DNA of 64,000 nucleotides from Paenibacillus sp. FSL H8-0548 (GCF_038630985.1 NZ_CP152049.1:6687501-6751500); one strand, 5' to 3'. Positions 18,294-29,089 are shown, numbered from the stretch's first letter. Numbers and translations are program-made. The notes: a model not told the origin generated them from the sequence alone.

Positions 18294-18323
18294 TGATCAT
18301 GGACCTCCTTCCTACCGTAACGA

Positions 18324-18677
18324 TTAGTCGATTACTTCTCCGGAACGTTTCGCGATCCGAACTTTCTTGCCGTTGTCTAGCACTTTATATCCGATACGTG
18401 TTACTTTACCGCTTTTCGGATCGATATGCATAACGTTTGATACGTGAATTGGCGCTTCTTGTTCGATAATACCGCCCTGTGGATTAGCTTGCGATGGACG
18501 AGTATGTTTCTTAACATTGTTGACACCTTCTACGAGAACGCGATTTTCACGCGGGTACGCAGCGATAACGCGGCCTTTCTTACCTTTGTCTTTACCGGTA
18601 ATGACGATAACCACGTCGTCTTTTTTCACGTGCAATTTGTTGTTATGAGATTCGAGTACTTTTTTCAGCCTTGGCAT
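18324..18677 (-). CDS. rplX: Ribosomal protein L24
   Basis: L24 initiates 50S assembly by binding the 5' domain of 23S rRNA. The 117-residue protein carries a KOW motif ([19 protein letters not shown], about residues 20-38), [13 protein letters not shown] and [20 protein letters not shown]. The N-terminal eight residues before the conserved KLHVKKDD are slightly longer than in some relatives, but CAGGAGGTG directly precedes this ATG. It lies between rplN and rplE. Confidence 0.96.
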   Translation of the reverse strand: MPRLKKVLESHNNKLHVKKDDVVIVITGKDKGKKGRVIAAYPRENRVLVEGVNNVKKHTRPSQANPQGGIIEQEAPIHVSNVMHIDPKSGKVTRIGYKVLDNGKKVRIAKRSGEVID

Positions 18678-18725
18678 GAGTTACACCTCCTGCACGCTTG
18701 TGCTTCAAGCTAATATATAGGTTTA

Positions 18726-19094
18726 TTAGATTACTTCTGGTGCTAGCGATACGATTTTCATGAAATCTTTATCGCGAAGCTCGCGGGCAACTGGTCCAAA
18801 GATACGAGTACCACGTGGGCTTTTATCTTCTTTCACAATTACAGCTGCGTTTTCATCAAAAGCGATATACGAACCGTCTTTACGACGAACCGAACGCTTA
18901 GTACGAACGATAACCGCTTTAACAACGTCACCCTTTTTGACAACGCCGCCTGGTGTTGCTTGTTTTACTGAGCAAACGATCAAATCGCCGATGTGTCCAA
19001 CGCGACGTCCCGTTCCACCAAGTACACGGATACACATCAATTGTTTTGCGCCAGAGTTGTCAGCAACTGCTAAGCGCGAAAATGGTTGAATCAT
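18726..19094 (-). CDS. rplN: Ribosomal protein L14
   Basis: L14 lies at the subunit interface and contacts 16S rRNA helix 14. The 122-residue protein starts [20 protein letters not shown] and includes [18 protein letters not shown] and [20 protein letters not shown], a full-length match. AAAGGAGG precedes the ATG. It lies between rpsQ and rplX. Confidence 0.97.
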   Translation of the reverse strand: MIQPFSRLAVADNSGAKQLMCIRVLGGTGRRVGHIGDLIVCSVKQATPGGVVKKGDVVKAVIVRTKRSVRRKDGSYIAFDENAAVIVKEDKSPRGTRIFGPVARELRDKDFMKIVSLAPEVI

Positions 19095-19141
19095 TTCAAC
19101 GTCCTCCTTTCGGAAAAATGCTCAGATACTGCATACGCTCA

Positions 19142-19405
19142 TTAGATAATGACAGCAACTTCAACAACTTCTACAAGTCTGAAGCGTTTGTCTTTCGATA
19201 GCGGACGAGTCTCCATGATTTTCACGATGTCGCCAATTTTAGATTGGTTGTTTTCATCATGCGCTTTAAATTTTTTCGTAACTTTAATGCGTTTATGGTA
19301 CAAATCGTGTTTTTTGTATGTTTCAATGGCAACTACGATTGTTTTGTCCATCTTGTCGCTTACCACTTTGCCAATTAAAACTTTACGGGCATTGCGTTCG
19401 CTCAT
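19142..19405 (-). CDS. rpsQ: Ribosomal protein S17
   Basis: S17 is a primary 16S-binding protein with an OB fold. The 87-residue protein starts [20 protein letters not shown] and has [20 protein letters not shown] and [33 protein letters not shown] precedes the ATG. It lies between rpmC and rplN. Confidence 0.97.
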   Translation of the reverse strand: MSERNARKVLIGKVVSDKMDKTIVVAIETYKKHDLYHKRIKVTKKFKAHDENNQSKIGDIVKIMETRPLSKDKRFRLVEVVEVAVII

Positions 19406-19456
19406 GTTCTTCCTCCTTCCTCCAGCCGTGGTTATGCATTCTTGTAAGGGTTAATA

Positions 19457-19657
19457 CTAGCTGCTAATTCCGAGTTCTCTTTCACGCAAAATCGTTTTAG
19501 CACGAGCAATTCCTTTACGCACATCACGGATTCGAGTCGGGTTATCTAATTGGCCAGTAGCCAGTTGGAAACGAAGATTGAAAAGCTCTTCTTTAAAACC
19601 AGCGACCTGTTGTTCAAGCTCAGCAGAGGTTAGGTTTCTAAATTCACTAGCTTTCAT
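19457..19657 (-). CDS. rpmC: Ribosomal protein L29
   Basis: L29 lies at the tunnel exit and helps bind trigger factor and SRP. The 66-residue protein reads [20 protein letters not shown] and ends [11 protein letters not shown], as expected for an alpha-helical hairpin. The frame is open upstream to 19681, but the conserved start is the ATG at 19657, which overlaps the last codons of rplP by 11 bases and indicates coupled translation. Confidence 0.96.
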   Translation of the reverse strand: MKASEFRNLTSAELEQQVAGFKEELFNLRFQLATGQLDNPTRIRDVRKGIARAKTILRERELGISS

Positions 19658-20081
19658 TTGCTTCACCACCCACTTCTTCACGCTTCACGAATTTAGTCTT
19701 GATTGGCAATTTATGAGCCGCAAGACGCATCGCTTCACGAGCGGTTTCTTCGGATACACCAGCAAGTTCAAACAGGATTTTACCTGGTTTAACTACGGCT
19801 ACCCATTTCTCAACGTTACCTTTACCACTACCCATACGCACTTCAAGAGGCTTTTGAGTAATTGGTTTTGCAGGGAAAATTTTGATCCATACTTTACCAC
19901 CACGTTTGATGTAGCGAGTCATTGCAATACGAGCCGCTTCGATCTGACGGTTAGTGATCCATGATGGTTCAAGAGCTTGTAGACCATATTCACCAAATGC
20001 TACAGTAGTGCCGCCTTTAGCGCGACCCTTCATATGACCGCGTTGTTGTTTACGGTGTTTAACACGTTTAGGTACCAACAT
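19647..20081 (-). CDS. rplP: Ribosomal protein L16
   Basis: L16 organises the A-site tRNA binding region of the 50S subunit. The 144-residue protein starts [20 protein letters not shown] and has [40 protein letters not shown] and [20 protein letters not shown]. Its ribosome binding site lies inside the end of rpsC, two bases of spacer separating stop and start. Confidence 0.97.
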   Translation of the reverse strand: MLVPKRVKHRKQQRGHMKGRAKGGTTVAFGEYGLQALEPSWITNRQIEAARIAMTRYIKRGGKVWIKIFPAKPITQKPLEVRMGSGKGNVEKWVAVVKPGKILFELAGVSEETAREAMRLAAHKLPIKTKFVKREEVGGEANES

Positions 20082-20083
20082 GA

Positions 20084-20746
20084 TTAGTTGCCTCCTTCCT
20101 GGGGAGCTTTCTTCTTAACCGGAAGGACTTCGCCGCGATAGATCCATACTTTCACGCCGATTAGGCCGTATGTTGTAGCCGCTTCAGCCGTGCCGTAATC
20201 GATATCAGCGCGTAGTGTATGAAGAGGTACTGTTCCTTCGCTATAGCCTTCCGAACGTGCGATTTCCGCGCCGCCGAGACGTCCGCTAACTGCGGTTTTG
20301 ATCCCTTTAGCACCTGAACGCATGGAGCGTTGAATTGCTTGCTTCAATGCGCGACGGAAAGATACACGACGCTCAAGTTGTTGTGCGATGCTTTCAGCTA
20401 CAAGAATAGCGTCAAGATCTGCGTATTTAATTTCAGAGATATTGATGTGTACTTTTTTACCTTTAGTGATTTTACCAAGCTCAGTACGAAGGTTTTCCAC
20501 TTCGGAACCGCCTTTACCAATAACCATACCTGGTTTAGCAGTTTGAATCGTTACGTTCACGCGGTTAGCTGCACGTTCGATCTCGATGTGAGAAACAGCT
20601 GCGTCTTTCAGCTTGTTTTTCAAATATTCACGGATTCTAACGTCTTCCATAAGAAGATCGCCGAAATCTTTGCCCGCGAACCATTTGGACTCCCAATCAC
20701 GGATAACTCCGACCCGGAAGCCTATTGGATTTACCTTTTGACCCAC
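20084..20746 (-). CDS. rpsC: Ribosomal protein S3
   Basis: S3 lines the mRNA entry channel and has helicase-like activity with S4 and S5. The 220-residue protein starts [20 protein letters not shown] (GTG start), carries a KH domain around residues 40-110 ([15 protein letters not shown]) and the C-terminal domain with [20 protein letters not shown]. The frame is open to 20830, but AAGGAGGGATTAC before the GTG and family alignment fix the start at 20746. Confidence 0.96.
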   Translation of the reverse strand: MGQKVNPIGFRVGVIRDWESKWFAGKDFGDLLMEDVRIREYLKNKLKDAAVSHIEIERAANRVNVTIQTAKPGMVIGKGGSEVENLRTELGKITKGKKVHINISEIKYADLDAILVAESIAQQLERRVSFRRALKQAIQRSMRSGAKGIKTAVSGRLGGAEIARSEGYSEGTVPLHTLRADIDYGTAEAATTYGLIGVKVWIYRGEVLPVKKKAPQEGGN

Positions 20747-20759
20747 ACGTAATCCCTCC

Positions 20760-21095
20760 TTATTTTTCAGATACCACCAAGGTAATGTGGCTGGTTCTTT
20801 TATTGATCCGGCTTGCGCGACCCATCGCACGAGGACGGAAACGTTTCATCGTTGGCCCTTGGTTTACGAAGGCTTGCGATATAACCAATTTATTTACGTC
20901 AAGCTGATAATTGTGCTCAGCATTAGCAATGGCAGAGTTTAGCAGCTTCTCCAAAATCGGAGATGCAGACTTAGGCGTGTGACGCAGAATAGCGATTGCT
21001 TCGCCAACTTGTTTACCGCGAATCAAATCCGCAACGAGTTGTGCTTTACGAGGAGCAATACGAATATATCTAGCGTGCGCTTTAGCTTCTGGCAT
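20760..21095 (-). CDS. rplV: Ribosomal protein L22
   Basis: L22 spans the 50S subunit and has a loop in the nascent-peptide tunnel. The 111-residue protein reads [20 protein letters not shown] at the start and has [20 protein letters not shown] and [19 protein letters not shown], which forms the tunnel loop region. The ATG at 21095 with AGGAGGTTCCTAC upstream is the conserved start; the six upstream codons are not part of the gene. Confidence 0.96.
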   Translation of the reverse strand: MPEAKAHARYIRIAPRKAQLVADLIRGKQVGEAIAILRHTPKSASPILEKLLNSAIANAEHNYQLDVNKLVISQAFVNQGPTMKRFRPRAMGRASRINKRTSHITLVVSEK

Positions 21096-21138
21096 GTAGG
21101 AACCTCCTCTCATTCACATAAAGATGTTTAAGGGCAAA

Positions 21139-21420
21139 TTAACGTCTGCCCGTTTTTTTGTCTTCACCAGCATGGCCTTTATACGTACGAGTTGGCGCGA
21201 ATTCACCAAGCTTGTGTCCAACCATATCTTCCGTTACATATACCGGCACGTGCTTACGACCGTCATATACCCCAAACGTGTGACCGATGAATTGTGGAAA
21301 AATGGTCGAGCGGCGGGACCAGGTTTTGATAACGACTTTTTTCTCAGTCTCGTTCAATACCTCGACTTTTTTAAGCAGGTAACCGTCGATAAACGGACCT
21401 TTCTTTAAACTGCGACCCAT
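21139..21420 (-). CDS. rpsS: Ribosomal protein S19
   Basis: S19 binds S13 in the 30S head. The 93-residue protein starts [20 protein letters not shown] and includes [20 protein letters not shown] and [15 protein letters not shown], a full match. GAAGGGAGGAACACAA precedes the ATG at 21420; the six codons upstream overlap this site and are not used. It lies between rplB and rplV. Confidence 0.96.
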   Translation of the reverse strand: MGRSLKKGPFIDGYLLKKVEVLNETEKKVVIKTWSRRSTIFPQFIGHTFGVYDGRKHVPVYVTEDMVGHKLGEFAPTRTYKGHAGEDKKTGRR

Positions 21421-21487
21421 TTGTGTTCCTCCCTTCAAATAAGCGGTAGCGATACTTTCGTATCACGCAGGTTGTATCAAGCAGCTA

Positions 21488-22318
21488 TTATTTCGTGCGA
21501 CGACGAATAATGTATTGGCTCGATGCTTTTTTCTTTTTGCGCGTTTTGAATCCAAGTGTTGGTTTACCCCAAGGAGACATAGGCGATTTGCGTCCGATTG
21601 GAGCACGGCCTTCACCACCACCGTGTGGGTGATCGTTAGGGTTCATGACAACACCACGTACAGTTGGACGATTGCCTAACCAACGGTTACGGCCGGCTTT
21701 ACCGATTTTCACAAGTTCGTGATCCTCGTTACCAACAGAACCGATTGTTGCGCGGCAAGTGTTCAAAATACGACGAACTTCACCAGAGTTCAAACGAACG
21801 GATACATAGTTCTCTTCTTTACCAAGAAGTTGTGCACTTGTACCAGCTGCACGAACAAGTTGTCCGCCTTTGCCTGGTTTCAATTCGATGTTGTGGATAA
21901 CTGTACCGACAGGGATATTCACAAGCGGCAACGCGTTACCAGTTTTAATATCGGATCCAACACCAGAAGTGATTTTGTCTCCAACTTTCAAACCTTTTGG
22001 AGCAATGATGTATGCTTTCTCACCATCTAAGTAATGGATCAAAGCGATGTTGGATGAACGGTTCGGATCGTATTCGATCGTCGCTACGTTACCAACGATA
22101 CCATCTTTAGTACGTTTGAAGTCAATAATACGGTATTTACGTTTGTGTCCGCCGCCGTGGTGACGAACCGTAATTTTACCTTGGTTGTTACGTCCAGCTT
22201 TTTTGAAAAGCGGAGCAAGCAACGATTTCTCCGGTGTGCTTGTCGTGATCTCTTCGAAAGTCGAGACGGACATGTTACGACGAGCTGGAGATGTCGGTTT
22301 GTACTTTTTAATTGGCAC
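21488..22318 (-). CDS. rplB: Ribosomal protein L2
   Basis: L2 is needed for subunit association and peptidyl-transferase activity. The 276-residue protein starts [20 protein letters not shown] (GTG start after AAAAGGAGGAAATCGAA). It contains the [20 protein letters not shown] region, the essential-His motif [17 protein letters not shown] (about residues 222-238) and the basic tail. It lies between rplW and rpsS. Confidence 0.97.
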   Translation of the reverse strand: MPIKKYKPTSPARRNMSVSTFEEITTSTPEKSLLAPLFKKAGRNNQGKITVRHHGGGHKRKYRIIDFKRTKDGIVGNVATIEYDPNRSSNIALIHYLDGEKAYIIAPKGLKVGDKITSGVGSDIKTGNALPLVNIPVGTVIHNIELKPGKGGQLVRAAGTSAQLLGKEENYVSVRLNSGEVRRILNTCRATIGSVGNEDHELVKIGKAGRNRWLGNRPTVRGVVMNPNDHPHGGGEGRAPIGRKSPMSPWGKPTLGFKTRKKKKASSQYIIRRRTK

Positions 22319-22335
22319 TTCGATTTCCTCCTTTT

Positions 22336-22629
22336 CTAAACAGACGTTTCAAAGAATTCAAGTTCTTTGCTGTCAGCGCTCAATTGAACGATCGCTTTTT
22401 TCCAATCCGGTCTGTATCCGCTATGTTTACCATAACGTTTTGGTTTACCCGCAACACGCATTGTGTTAACGCCGGTTACTTTTACTTTAAAGATTTGCTC
22501 AATTGCAAGTTTGATTTCAGTTTTGTTTGAACGAAGATCAACTTCGAACACATACTTCTTATCAACCATGTAATCGGACGTACGTTCCGTGATAACCGGG
22601 CGCTTGATAATATCGCGTGGATTTTTCAT
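22336..22629 (-). CDS. rplW: Ribosomal protein L23
   Basis: L23 is the docking site for trigger factor and SRP at the tunnel exit. The 97-residue protein starts [20 protein letters not shown] and has [20 protein letters not shown] and the basic [20 protein letters not shown]. Its ATG overlaps the rplD stop by one base (TAATG), so translation is coupled. Confidence 0.97.
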   Translation of the reverse strand: MKNPRDIIKRPVITERTSDYMVDKKYVFEVDLRSNKTEIKLAIEQIFKVKVTGVNTMRVAGKPKRYGKHSGYRPDWKKAIVQLSADSKELEFFETSV

Positions 22630-23252
22630 TACGCAAGCACCTCCTGTACTTTCTCTACTGCTTCTTTAGTGATGATAAGATTGTCATGCACCAATACATC
22701 CAGAACATTAATGCCGTCAGCTGCAACGAACTTCACACCTGGGATGTTACGAGCAGACAAAGCTACATTATCTTCATAATTAGCCGTTACTACAAGAGCT
22801 TTGCGGCCAACTTTAAGGTTGCTAAGGATTGCTGCAAATTCTTTCGTCTTAGGCGTTGCTAGTGTCAGTTGATCCAAAACGATAATCTCGTTTGCAATCA
22901 CTTTCGAAGACAATGCCGATTTAATAGCTAGACGACGAACTTTCTTAGGAAGCTTGAATCCGTAAGAGCGTGGAGTCGGTCCAAATACTGTACCGCCGCC
23001 AACCCATTGCGGGGAGCGAATGCTACCTTGACGAGCACGGCCAGTACCTTTTTGTTTCCAAGGTTTACGACCGCCACCGCGTACTTCGGAGCGTCCTTTA
23101 GTTTTGTGATTACCGAAGCGTTCAGATGCTTGTTGATTAACAACAGCACTGTGCAGGACATGAACATTTGGTTGAATACCGAATACCGTTTCAGCCAGTT
23201 CAAGCTCGCCCACTTGCGCGCCGCTCACGTTATATACTGTTACTTTAGGCAT
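22629..23252 (-). CDS. rplD: Ribosomal protein L4
   Basis: L4 has a globular domain and a long loop in the exit tunnel. The 207-residue protein has [40 protein letters not shown] and [20 protein letters not shown], covering the loop (about residues 45-100). In some bacteria L4 represses the S10 operon; whether the leader before rpsJ here responds to it is unknown. AAAGGAGGAACAGGAA precedes the ATG. Confidence 0.97.
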   Translation of the reverse strand: MPKVTVYNVSGAQVGELELAETVFGIQPNVHVLHSAVVNQQASERFGNHKTKGRSEVRGGGRKPWKQKGTGRARQGSIRSPQWVGGGTVFGPTPRSYGFKLPKKVRRLAIKSALSSKVIANEIIVLDQLTLATPKTKEFAAILSNLKVGRKALVVTANYEDNVALSARNIPGVKFVAADGINVLDVLVHDNLIITKEAVEKVQEVLA

Positions 23253-23280
23253 TTCCTGTTCCTCCTTTCTTAAAAAGCGA

Positions 23281-23904
23281 TTAGTTCTTAACGGTTTGTT
23301 TCACTTTTACAAATCCGTTTTTAGGGCCCGGAATCGAACCTTTTATTAGAAGAACGTTACGTTCTACATCTACACGGATAACTTCAAGTTTTTGAATCGT
23401 AATGGTTTCGTGACCCATATGTCCTGGAAGGCGTTTGCCTTTCGGTACACGGTTCGCTTGGATAGAACCCATCGAACCTGGTCCACGGTGGTAACGGGAA
23501 CCGTGAGACATAGGACCCGTGCTTTGTCCCCAACGTTTGATAACGCCGGCAAAGCCTTTACCTTTTGAAATACCTGTTACGTCAACGAATTCGCCCTCTG
23601 TGAATAGGTCAGCTTTAACTTCTTGGCCAACTTCATAATCACCTAGATTAATTCCGCGAATTTCACGAACGTAGCGCTTAGGTGTTGCATTTGCTTTTTT
23701 AGCATGACCAGCTTCTGGCTTGTTCGATCTGCTCTCCTTCTTATCGGAGAAACCGAATTGAACAGCTTCGTAACCGTCATTCTCTTGGTCTTTCTTCTGT
23801 AGTACTACGCAAGGTCCAGCTTCGATAACAGTTACCGGAATAACGTTACCTTCAGCAGTAAACACTTGAGTCATACCAAGTTTTTTTCCTAAGATACCTT
23901 TCAT
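23281..23904 (-). CDS. rplC: Ribosomal protein L3
   Basis: L3 starts 50S assembly and reaches the peptidyl-transferase centre. The 207-residue protein begins [20 protein letters not shown] and contains [19 protein letters not shown], the [20 protein letters not shown] segment [14 protein letters not shown] and [29 protein letters not shown] precedes the ATG. It is the second gene of the S10 operon. Confidence 0.97.
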   Translation of the reverse strand: MKGILGKKLGMTQVFTAEGNVIPVTVIEAGPCVVLQKKDQENDGYEAVQFGFSDKKESRSNKPEAGHAKKANATPKRYVREIRGINLGDYEVGQEVKADLFTEGEFVDVTGISKGKGFAGVIKRWGQSTGPMSHGSRYHRGPGSMGSIQANRVPKGKRLPGHMGHETITIQKLEVIRVDVERNVLLIKGSIPGPKNGFVKVKQTVKN

Positions 23905-23945
23905 GTTGACACCTCATTTCCTTCCTATAATCGCATATGCTTGTA

Positions 23946-24385
<440 letters not shown>

Positions 24386-24389
24386 CAAT

Positions 24390-24418
24390 ATTATACCTAA
24401 GATTATAGGCAATTGCAA
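24390..24418 (-). promoter_or_regulatory. Sigma-A promoter of the S10 operon
   Basis: On the minus strand TTGCAA, 17 bases, TATAAT. It lies about 135 bases upstream of rpsJ and should drive the long ribosomal cluster. Confidence 0.8.
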
Positions 24419-24697
24419 CATATTATTTACGTTCTTTTAAAATAGCATTTTTCGCGCGAAATGTATCTATGGATTGCCTTGTCCAGCCCAATTTGCGCAT
24501 AGCACCCATTATGTCCCTTATTACAAGCTTTCATTACTTACCGATTATAATAACGGATAAAATGGGCACTTCATGATTATAAACAAATGATTGCTGAAAG
24601 AATACCACCAAATAACGCCAAACAAAAGTAATGTTTTTTTCGCAAGTAACGCTCGATAGAATAAACGAATTAATCTCCATCCTATACGACGATAAGA
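24419..24697. other. AT-rich intergenic stretch upstream of the S10 promoter
   Basis: About 280 bp between the S10 promoter and the end of the ABC importer operon. I see no coding frame, RNA structure or repeat here apart from AT-rich sequence that could include UP elements. Confidence 0.4.
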
Positions 24698-24739
24698 AAG
24701 AACCATCATCACCGCATGAAGACGGAAATGATGGTTCTT
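24698..24739. terminator. Hairpin after the ABC importer operon
   Basis: A perfect 12-bp stem AAGAACCATCAT/ATGATGGTTCTT ends four bases from the ATPase stop codon. The T run on the minus side is short (TTTCTT), so termination strength is uncertain. Confidence 0.6.
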
Positions 24740-24742
24740 GTT

Positions 24743-25537
24743 TTAGCCGAGCACTATCCGATCATCAGCTAGCTTTTTCCCACTAATAAGTTCAAACTCA
24801 CCAAGAAGCTGTGCGACAGTTAGATCCTTCTTGCGTTCTTCCGGCACATCAAGAATAATTCGTCCCTTATCCATCATGATGAGTCGATTGCCCAGTCGGA
24901 TCGCCTGCTCCATGTTATGAGTGACCATTAACGTTGTTAAATTCATTTCTCTAACGAGTGTTTCAGTTAAAGCTGTTATTAATTCCGCTCTTGCAGGATC
25001 AAGTGCAGCCGTATGCTCATCAAGCAGCAAAATTTGCGGTCTCGTAAAGGTTGCCATAAGCAAGCTAAGCGCTTGTCTCTCTCCGCCTGACAGCATACCG
25101 ACCTTCGCGCTTAAACGGTTCTCAAGGCCGATACCCAAGCGCTGAAGCTCATTTTTAAAAATAGAACGTTTAGCACGTGTTACGCCTAAGGAGAAGCCGC
25201 GTTTTTTTCCGCGTGAATAAGCTATCGCTAAATTCTCCTCTATCGACATCCTCGGCGCTGTACCAGCCATAGGGTCCTGAAACACACGACCAATCCAACG
25301 ACTGCGCTCATATTCGGTAAGATTGCTTATATTTTGCCCATCAATCCGAACTTCACCCGCATCTGGCTTCATTACGCCAGAAATAATATTCATTAAGGTA
25401 GATTTACCAGCACCGTTGCTTCCGATCACCGTAATAAAATCGCCTGGCTTCATGATAAGATTTGCTCCCACAAGAGCTGTTTTCTCATCCACAGTGCCTG
25501 GATTAAACAGCTTGGACACCTTGGCAATTTCCAACAT
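24743..25537 (-). CDS. ABC importer ATP-binding protein (COG1101 type)
   Basis: This 264-residue cytoplasmic ATPase powers the importer formed with the two upstream genes. Visible are Walker A GSNGAGKST (residues about 39-47), signature LSGGERQA (about 149), Walker B LLLDEHTAALDP and the H-loop THN. It belongs to the group paired with COG4120 permeases and COG2984 binding proteins, of which TrpX-TrpY-TrpZ of streptococci is the characterised example. The substrate here cannot be read from sequence; an aromatic amino acid is one possibility. Its start overlaps the permease stop by one base (TGATG). Confidence 0.85.
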   Translation of the reverse strand: MLEIAKVSKLFNPGTVDEKTALVGANLIMKPGDFITVIGSNGAGKSTLMNIISGVMKPDAGEVRIDGQNISNLTEYERSRWIGRVFQDPMAGTAPRMSIEENLAIAYSRGKKRGFSLGVTRAKRSIFKNELQRLGIGLENRLSAKVGMLSGGERQALSLLMATFTRPQILLLDEHTAALDPARAELITALTETLVREMNLTTLMVTHNMEQAIRLGNRLIMMDKGRIILDVPEERKKDLTVAQLLGEFELISGKKLADDRIVLG

Positions 25538-26451
25538 CAGCGTCCACCTCCTGTATGAGCCTTATCTAGAGTTGCCAGCATTTCAGCTGTACGCTTGCGT
25601 GCCGTATTCTTCTGTTTCCAAGCTCTACGCGTAGAAGGAACGACTAATGCGAAAATAATAATAACAGCTGTAATCAGCTTCATATCTGAAGCATCGAGCC
25701 ATTCTATTCGCAGCGCAAATGCATAAATAATACGATATATAATTGAGCCAAGAATAACTGCTAAAGTAGCTCTGAAAATCGAACGCGAACCAAAAATAGC
25801 TTCTCCAATAATAACGGATGCCAAGCCGATAACGATCATCCCGATGCCCATGCTGTTATCTGCATATTTCTGATAATGAGCAATGAGTGCTCCTGACGTC
25901 GCCACCAGCGCATTAGATAAAGCAATTCCAAAGATCGTCGTAATATCGGTATTCGCACCAAAGCTGCGAATCATACGCGAGTTATCACCTGTAGCCCGAA
26001 GGCTCAAGCCCATATCTGTCCTGAAAAATAAATCGAGAATCAGTTTAACAATGATGACGAAGATAATCATCATCACGAGAGTTGAAACATTATCGAACAA
26101 GTTTTCCTTGCCTCTTAAGGACACGTTCGGTTTTCCCATAATTCTTAAGTTTATGGAATACAGAGCAATCATCATGATGATACCCGAGAGGAGACCATTG
26201 ATTTTCCCCTTCGTATGAAGTAAGCCCGTACAAGTACCAGCTATCGCCCCGCCTGCAAATGCACATAACACGGCAAGCCAAGGTGCCGTACCGTTCACCG
26301 TCAGTACAGAACCAATTGCAGCACCTGTAGTGAAGCTGCCGTCGACAGTTAAATCCGGAAAATCAAGTATTCGGAACGTGATGTATACTCCAAGTGCCAT
26401 CAGAGCATACAACAATCCGCTTTCTACAGCTCCTTGCATCGATACGAGCAT
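25537..26451 (-). CDS. ABC importer permease (COG4120 type)
   Basis: The 304-residue membrane protein has eight to ten hydrophobic segments and belongs to the BPD_transp_2 family, as in branched-chain amino acid and sugar importers. It contains the early segment YALMALGVYITFRILDFPDL and the cytoplasmic loop SLRATGDNSRMIRSFGANTD, which faces the ATPase. A basic C-terminal tail follows the last membrane segment. It lies between the binding protein (97-bp gap) and the ATPase (1-base overlap), forming one operon. Confidence 0.85.
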   Translation of the reverse strand: MLVSMQGAVESGLLYALMALGVYITFRILDFPDLTVDGSFTTGAAIGSVLTVNGTAPWLAVLCAFAGGAIAGTCTGLLHTKGKINGLLSGIIMMIALYSINLRIMGKPNVSLRGKENLFDNVSTLVMMIIFVIIVKLILDLFFRTDMGLSLRATGDNSRMIRSFGANTDITTIFGIALSNALVATSGALIAHYQKYADNSMGIGMIVIGLASVIIGEAIFGSRSIFRATLAVILGSIIYRIIYAFALRIEWLDASDMKLITAVIIIFALVVPSTRRAWKQKNTARKRTAEMLATLDKAHTGGGR

Positions 26452-26548
26452 ATGACATACCTCCTTTTCACAGCAAGAGGGTGAACCAGTTGCCTGATCC
26501 CCCTCATTTATGCTTAATTCCTATAGTTTTAAACGATCTAACCAAAAG

Positions 26549-27595
26549 TTACTCAATAATATTGTTTGCTTGGTCTTTAACAAAAGCTTTCATGTCATCT
26601 GTTACTGTAATGCCTTGTTCAGCAGCTGCTTTCATATTAAAAATGAAATCAAGCTTCTGAGGAACGGTTACATCCATCTCGCCTGGATTTTTTCCATTTT
26701 TCAATATTTCTACCGCCATTTGGCCAACTTCATAGCCATGATCATAATATTTAAAGCCGACTGCTGCAAATGCCCCTTTTTCTACTGTATCACGATCAGC
26801 TGAGAAAAAAGGAATATCGTTAGCATTAGCTACTTCAATGATTGCATCCGCACCTGTAACGACCATATTGTCCAAAGTAATATAAATAGCATCTACACGG
26901 CCTACCAAAGAATCAGCAGCTTGTTTAACATCCGAAGAATTGGCGATAGAAGCTTTGATCAGCTTAATGCCATGTTTCTCTAATGCTGTCTCAGCAATAT
27001 CACCCATAACTACTGCATTTTGTTCGCCTTCATTAATAATCAGACCTACATTTTTCACATTAGGAATTTGAGTTGCGATAAAATCCATCGTTTGCTTAAT
27101 CGCATCCGGGTTTGTATCTGAAGCACCTGTAATATTGCCGCCTGGCGCTTCCAATTGCGTTACGATTCCTGCATCAATTGGATCTGTTACAGCTGCAAAC
27201 AATACCGGTATGTTCTTTACATCATCTGCAAGTGCCTGAGCTGTTGGAGTAGCAATACCTAGAGCGAGATCGCTTTTACTGTTAGCAATTTTTTGAGAAA
27301 TAGTTTTGATATTGGTAGCATCGCCTTGTGCATTGTTAAAATCAATTTTTAGGTTTTTTCCTTCTTCAATACCTGCATCATTAAGAGCAGCGATAAAGCC
27401 TTCTCGCGTGGCATCCAAGGATGGATGCTCAACAATTTGTGAAATAGCTATCGTATACGACTTCTCAGTCTCTCCGCTAGCATTTGATGCATCTGAACCT
27501 GAGTTCGTATTCGCTTTCCCCGTATTGGCACCACACGCTGCCGTTACAACCATAACTGAAGCTAAAGCAATACTGATCCATAATTTCTTACTCAT
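26549..27595 (-). CDS. ABC importer substrate-binding lipoprotein (TrpX-like, COG2984)
   Basis: The protein starts MSKKLWISIALASVMVVTAA and then CGANTGK, a lipoprotein signal with the lipidated Cys near residue 21. A Ser/Asn/Thr-rich linker leads to a two-lobe periplasmic-binding fold of the ABC_sub_bind family: SQIVEHPSLDATREGFIAAL, VLFAAVTDPIDAGIV and FFSADRDTVEKGAFAAVGFK. It captures an unknown small ligand outside the membrane. The ATG at 27595, with AGAGGGG nine bases upstream, is preferred because it begins directly with the signal peptide; the 11 codons upstream are not conserved-looking. Confidence 0.87.
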   Translation of the reverse strand: MSKKLWISIALASVMVVTAACGANTGKANTNSGSDASNASGETEKSYTIAISQIVEHPSLDATREGFIAALNDAGIEEGKNLKIDFNNAQGDATNIKTISQKIANSKSDLALGIATPTAQALADDVKNIPVLFAAVTDPIDAGIVTQLEAPGGNITGASDTNPDAIKQTMDFIATQIPNVKNVGLIINEGEQNAVVMGDIAETALEKHGIKLIKASIANSSDVKQAADSLVGRVDAIYITLDNMVVTGADAIIEVANANDIPFFSADRDTVEKGAFAAVGFKYYDHGYEVGQMAVEILKNGKNPGEMDVTVPQKLDFIFNMKAAAEQGITVTDDMKAFVKDQANNIIE

Positions 27596-27746
27596 CTTTC
27601 TAACCCCTCTTTTCTTGTAAGTTGTCATGCTGATCTTGAGATAGTTCTTTTCCAGAAGAGCATCATCACTATTTTCTAGTAAAGCCGGCGTCTATATGGG
27701 AGCAGTATGATCCTAGGAGACATGGACAACCATCTATTTACTATTC
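27596..27746 (-). ncRNA. Structured 5' leader of the ABC importer, class unknown
   Basis: About 150 nt lie between promoter and start. Minus-strand TAGTAAA (27743-27737) can pair with TTTACTA (27683-27677), enclosing an ATGG-TTGT-CCAT hairpin and a GTCT...AGAC arm, a three-way-junction layout. It matches no riboswitch or T-box consensus I know, and no clear terminator is seen. Confidence 0.35.
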
Positions 27747-27750
27747 CCTA

Positions 27751-27780
27751 ATATTAAAGGCGCTTGCCGCGTACAGTCAA
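27751..27780 (-). promoter_or_regulatory. Sigma-A promoter of the ABC importer
   Basis: On the minus strand TTGACT, 18 bases, TAATAT, about 155 bases upstream of the binding-protein start. Confidence 0.65.
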
Positions 27781-27843
27781 TGATTAGTTATTTGTAAAAT
27801 GAAGTAAATAGCTCTATTCATTATTTAGCTCCTAAAATATGAA

Positions 27844-27868
27844 AAGCCCCCACCTAAGTGAGGGCTTC
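27844..27868 (-). terminator. Intrinsic terminator after tuf
   Basis: AAGCCCTCACTTAGGTGGGGGCTTTTC on the minus strand, a stem AAGCCCTCAC/GTGGGGGCTT with a short T run. It separates the str operon from the ABC importer. Confidence 0.85.
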
Positions 27869-27898
27869 TTATATAACAGCGGCATATGCCGCCATTAA

Positions 27899-29089
27899 TT
27901 ATTTTTGGATAGATGCTACAGCGCCAGCGCCTACAGTACGGCCGCCTTCACGAATAGAGAAACGAGTTCCCTCTTCAACAGCGATTGGAGCGATAAGCTC
28001 AACCGTTACAGTGATGTTGTCGCCAGGCATAACCATTTCAGTACCTTCTGGAAGGTTGATGATACCTGTTACGTCAGTTGTACGGAAGTAGAACTGTGGA
28101 CGGTAGCCAGTAAAGAAAGGCTTGTGACGGCCACCCTCTTCTTTAGTTAGAACGTAGATTTGTGCAGTGAAGTTAGTGTGTGGTTTAACCGAACCCGGTT
28201 TAGCCAAAACTTGTCCACGCTCAATGTTGTTACGGTCTACACCACGAAGCAATGCGCCTACGTTGTCGCCAGCTTGAGCGGAGTCAAGCAATTTGCGGAA
28301 CATTTCAACGCCAGTTACTACGGATTTACGGGATTCTTCAGCAAGACCGATAATTTCGATCTCGTCGCCCACTTTGATAATACCACGCTCAACACGACCT
28401 GTAGCAACTGTACCACGGCCAGTGATTGTGAATACGTCCTCGACAGGCATAAGGAAAGGCTTAGCAGTATCGCGCTCAGGAGTTGGGATATAAGTATCCA
28501 CTTGCTCGAAAAGCTCGATAATTTTGTCAGCCCACTCGCCATCAGGGTTAGCAAGTGCTTCACGAGCTGAACCACGGATGATTGGAGTGTCGTCGCCTGG
28601 GAACTCATACTCAGCAAGAAGGTCACGAACTTCCATTTCTACCAATTCAAGAAGCTCTTCGTCTTCAACCATGTCGCATTTGTTCAAGAAAACAACGATG
28701 TAAGGTACGCCTACTTGTTTCGAAAGCAAGATATGCTCACGAGTTTGTGGCATAGGACCGTCAGTAGCGGAAACTACAAGAATAGCTCCGTCCATTTGAG
28801 CAGCACCAGTAATCATGTTTTTTACATAGTCGGCGTGACCTGGGCAGTCAACGTGTGCATAGTGACGAGCTGGAGTTTCATACTCAACGTGTGATGTTGA
28901 GATTGTGATACCGCGCTCGCGCTCTTCTGGAGCTTTATCGATTTGGTCGAATGCAATTGCTGCACCGCCGTATCTTTTAGAAAGAACTGTTGTGATAGCT
29001 GCAGTCAAAGTCGTTTTACCGTGATCGACGTGACCAATTGTACCGATATTAACGTGCGGTTTGTTACGTTCAAATTTAGCCTTAGCCAT
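27899..29089 (-). CDS. tuf: Elongation factor Tu
   Basis: EF-Tu delivers aminoacyl-tRNA to the ribosome. The 396-residue GTPase has GHVDHGKTT (G1, about 19-27), DCPGHADYV (G3), NKCDM (G4) and the C-terminal barrel domains with the closing [12 protein letters not shown]. It is the only tuf copy in the window and the last gene of the str operon, 117 bp after fusA, with GAGGAGG before the ATG. A strong terminator follows. Confidence 0.98.
   Translation of the reverse strand: MAKAKFERNKPHVNIGTIGHVDHGKTTLTAAITTVLSKRYGGAAIAFDQIDKAPEERERGITISTSHVEYETPARHYAHVDCPGHADYVKNMITGAAQMDGAILVVSATDGPMPQTREHILLSKQVGVPYIVVFLNKCDMVEDEELLELVEMEVRDLLAEYEFPGDDTPIIRGSAREALANPDGEWADKIIELFEQVDTYIPTPERDTAKPFLMPVEDVFTITGRGTVATGRVERGIIKVGDEIEIIGLAEESRKSVVTGVEMFRKLLDSAQAGDNVGALLRGVDRNNIERGQVLAKPGSVKPHTNFTAQIYVLTKEEGGRHKPFFTGYRPQFYFRTTDVTGIINLPEGTEMVMPGDNITVTVELIAPIAVEEGTRFSIREGGRTVGAGAVASIQK

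Noticed and set aside
24641..24700. A further copy of the dispersed repeat near GCTCGATAGAATAAACG and CGATAAGAAAG
   Set aside because: Only short fragments resemble the family; the GC-rich part and paired arms are missing.
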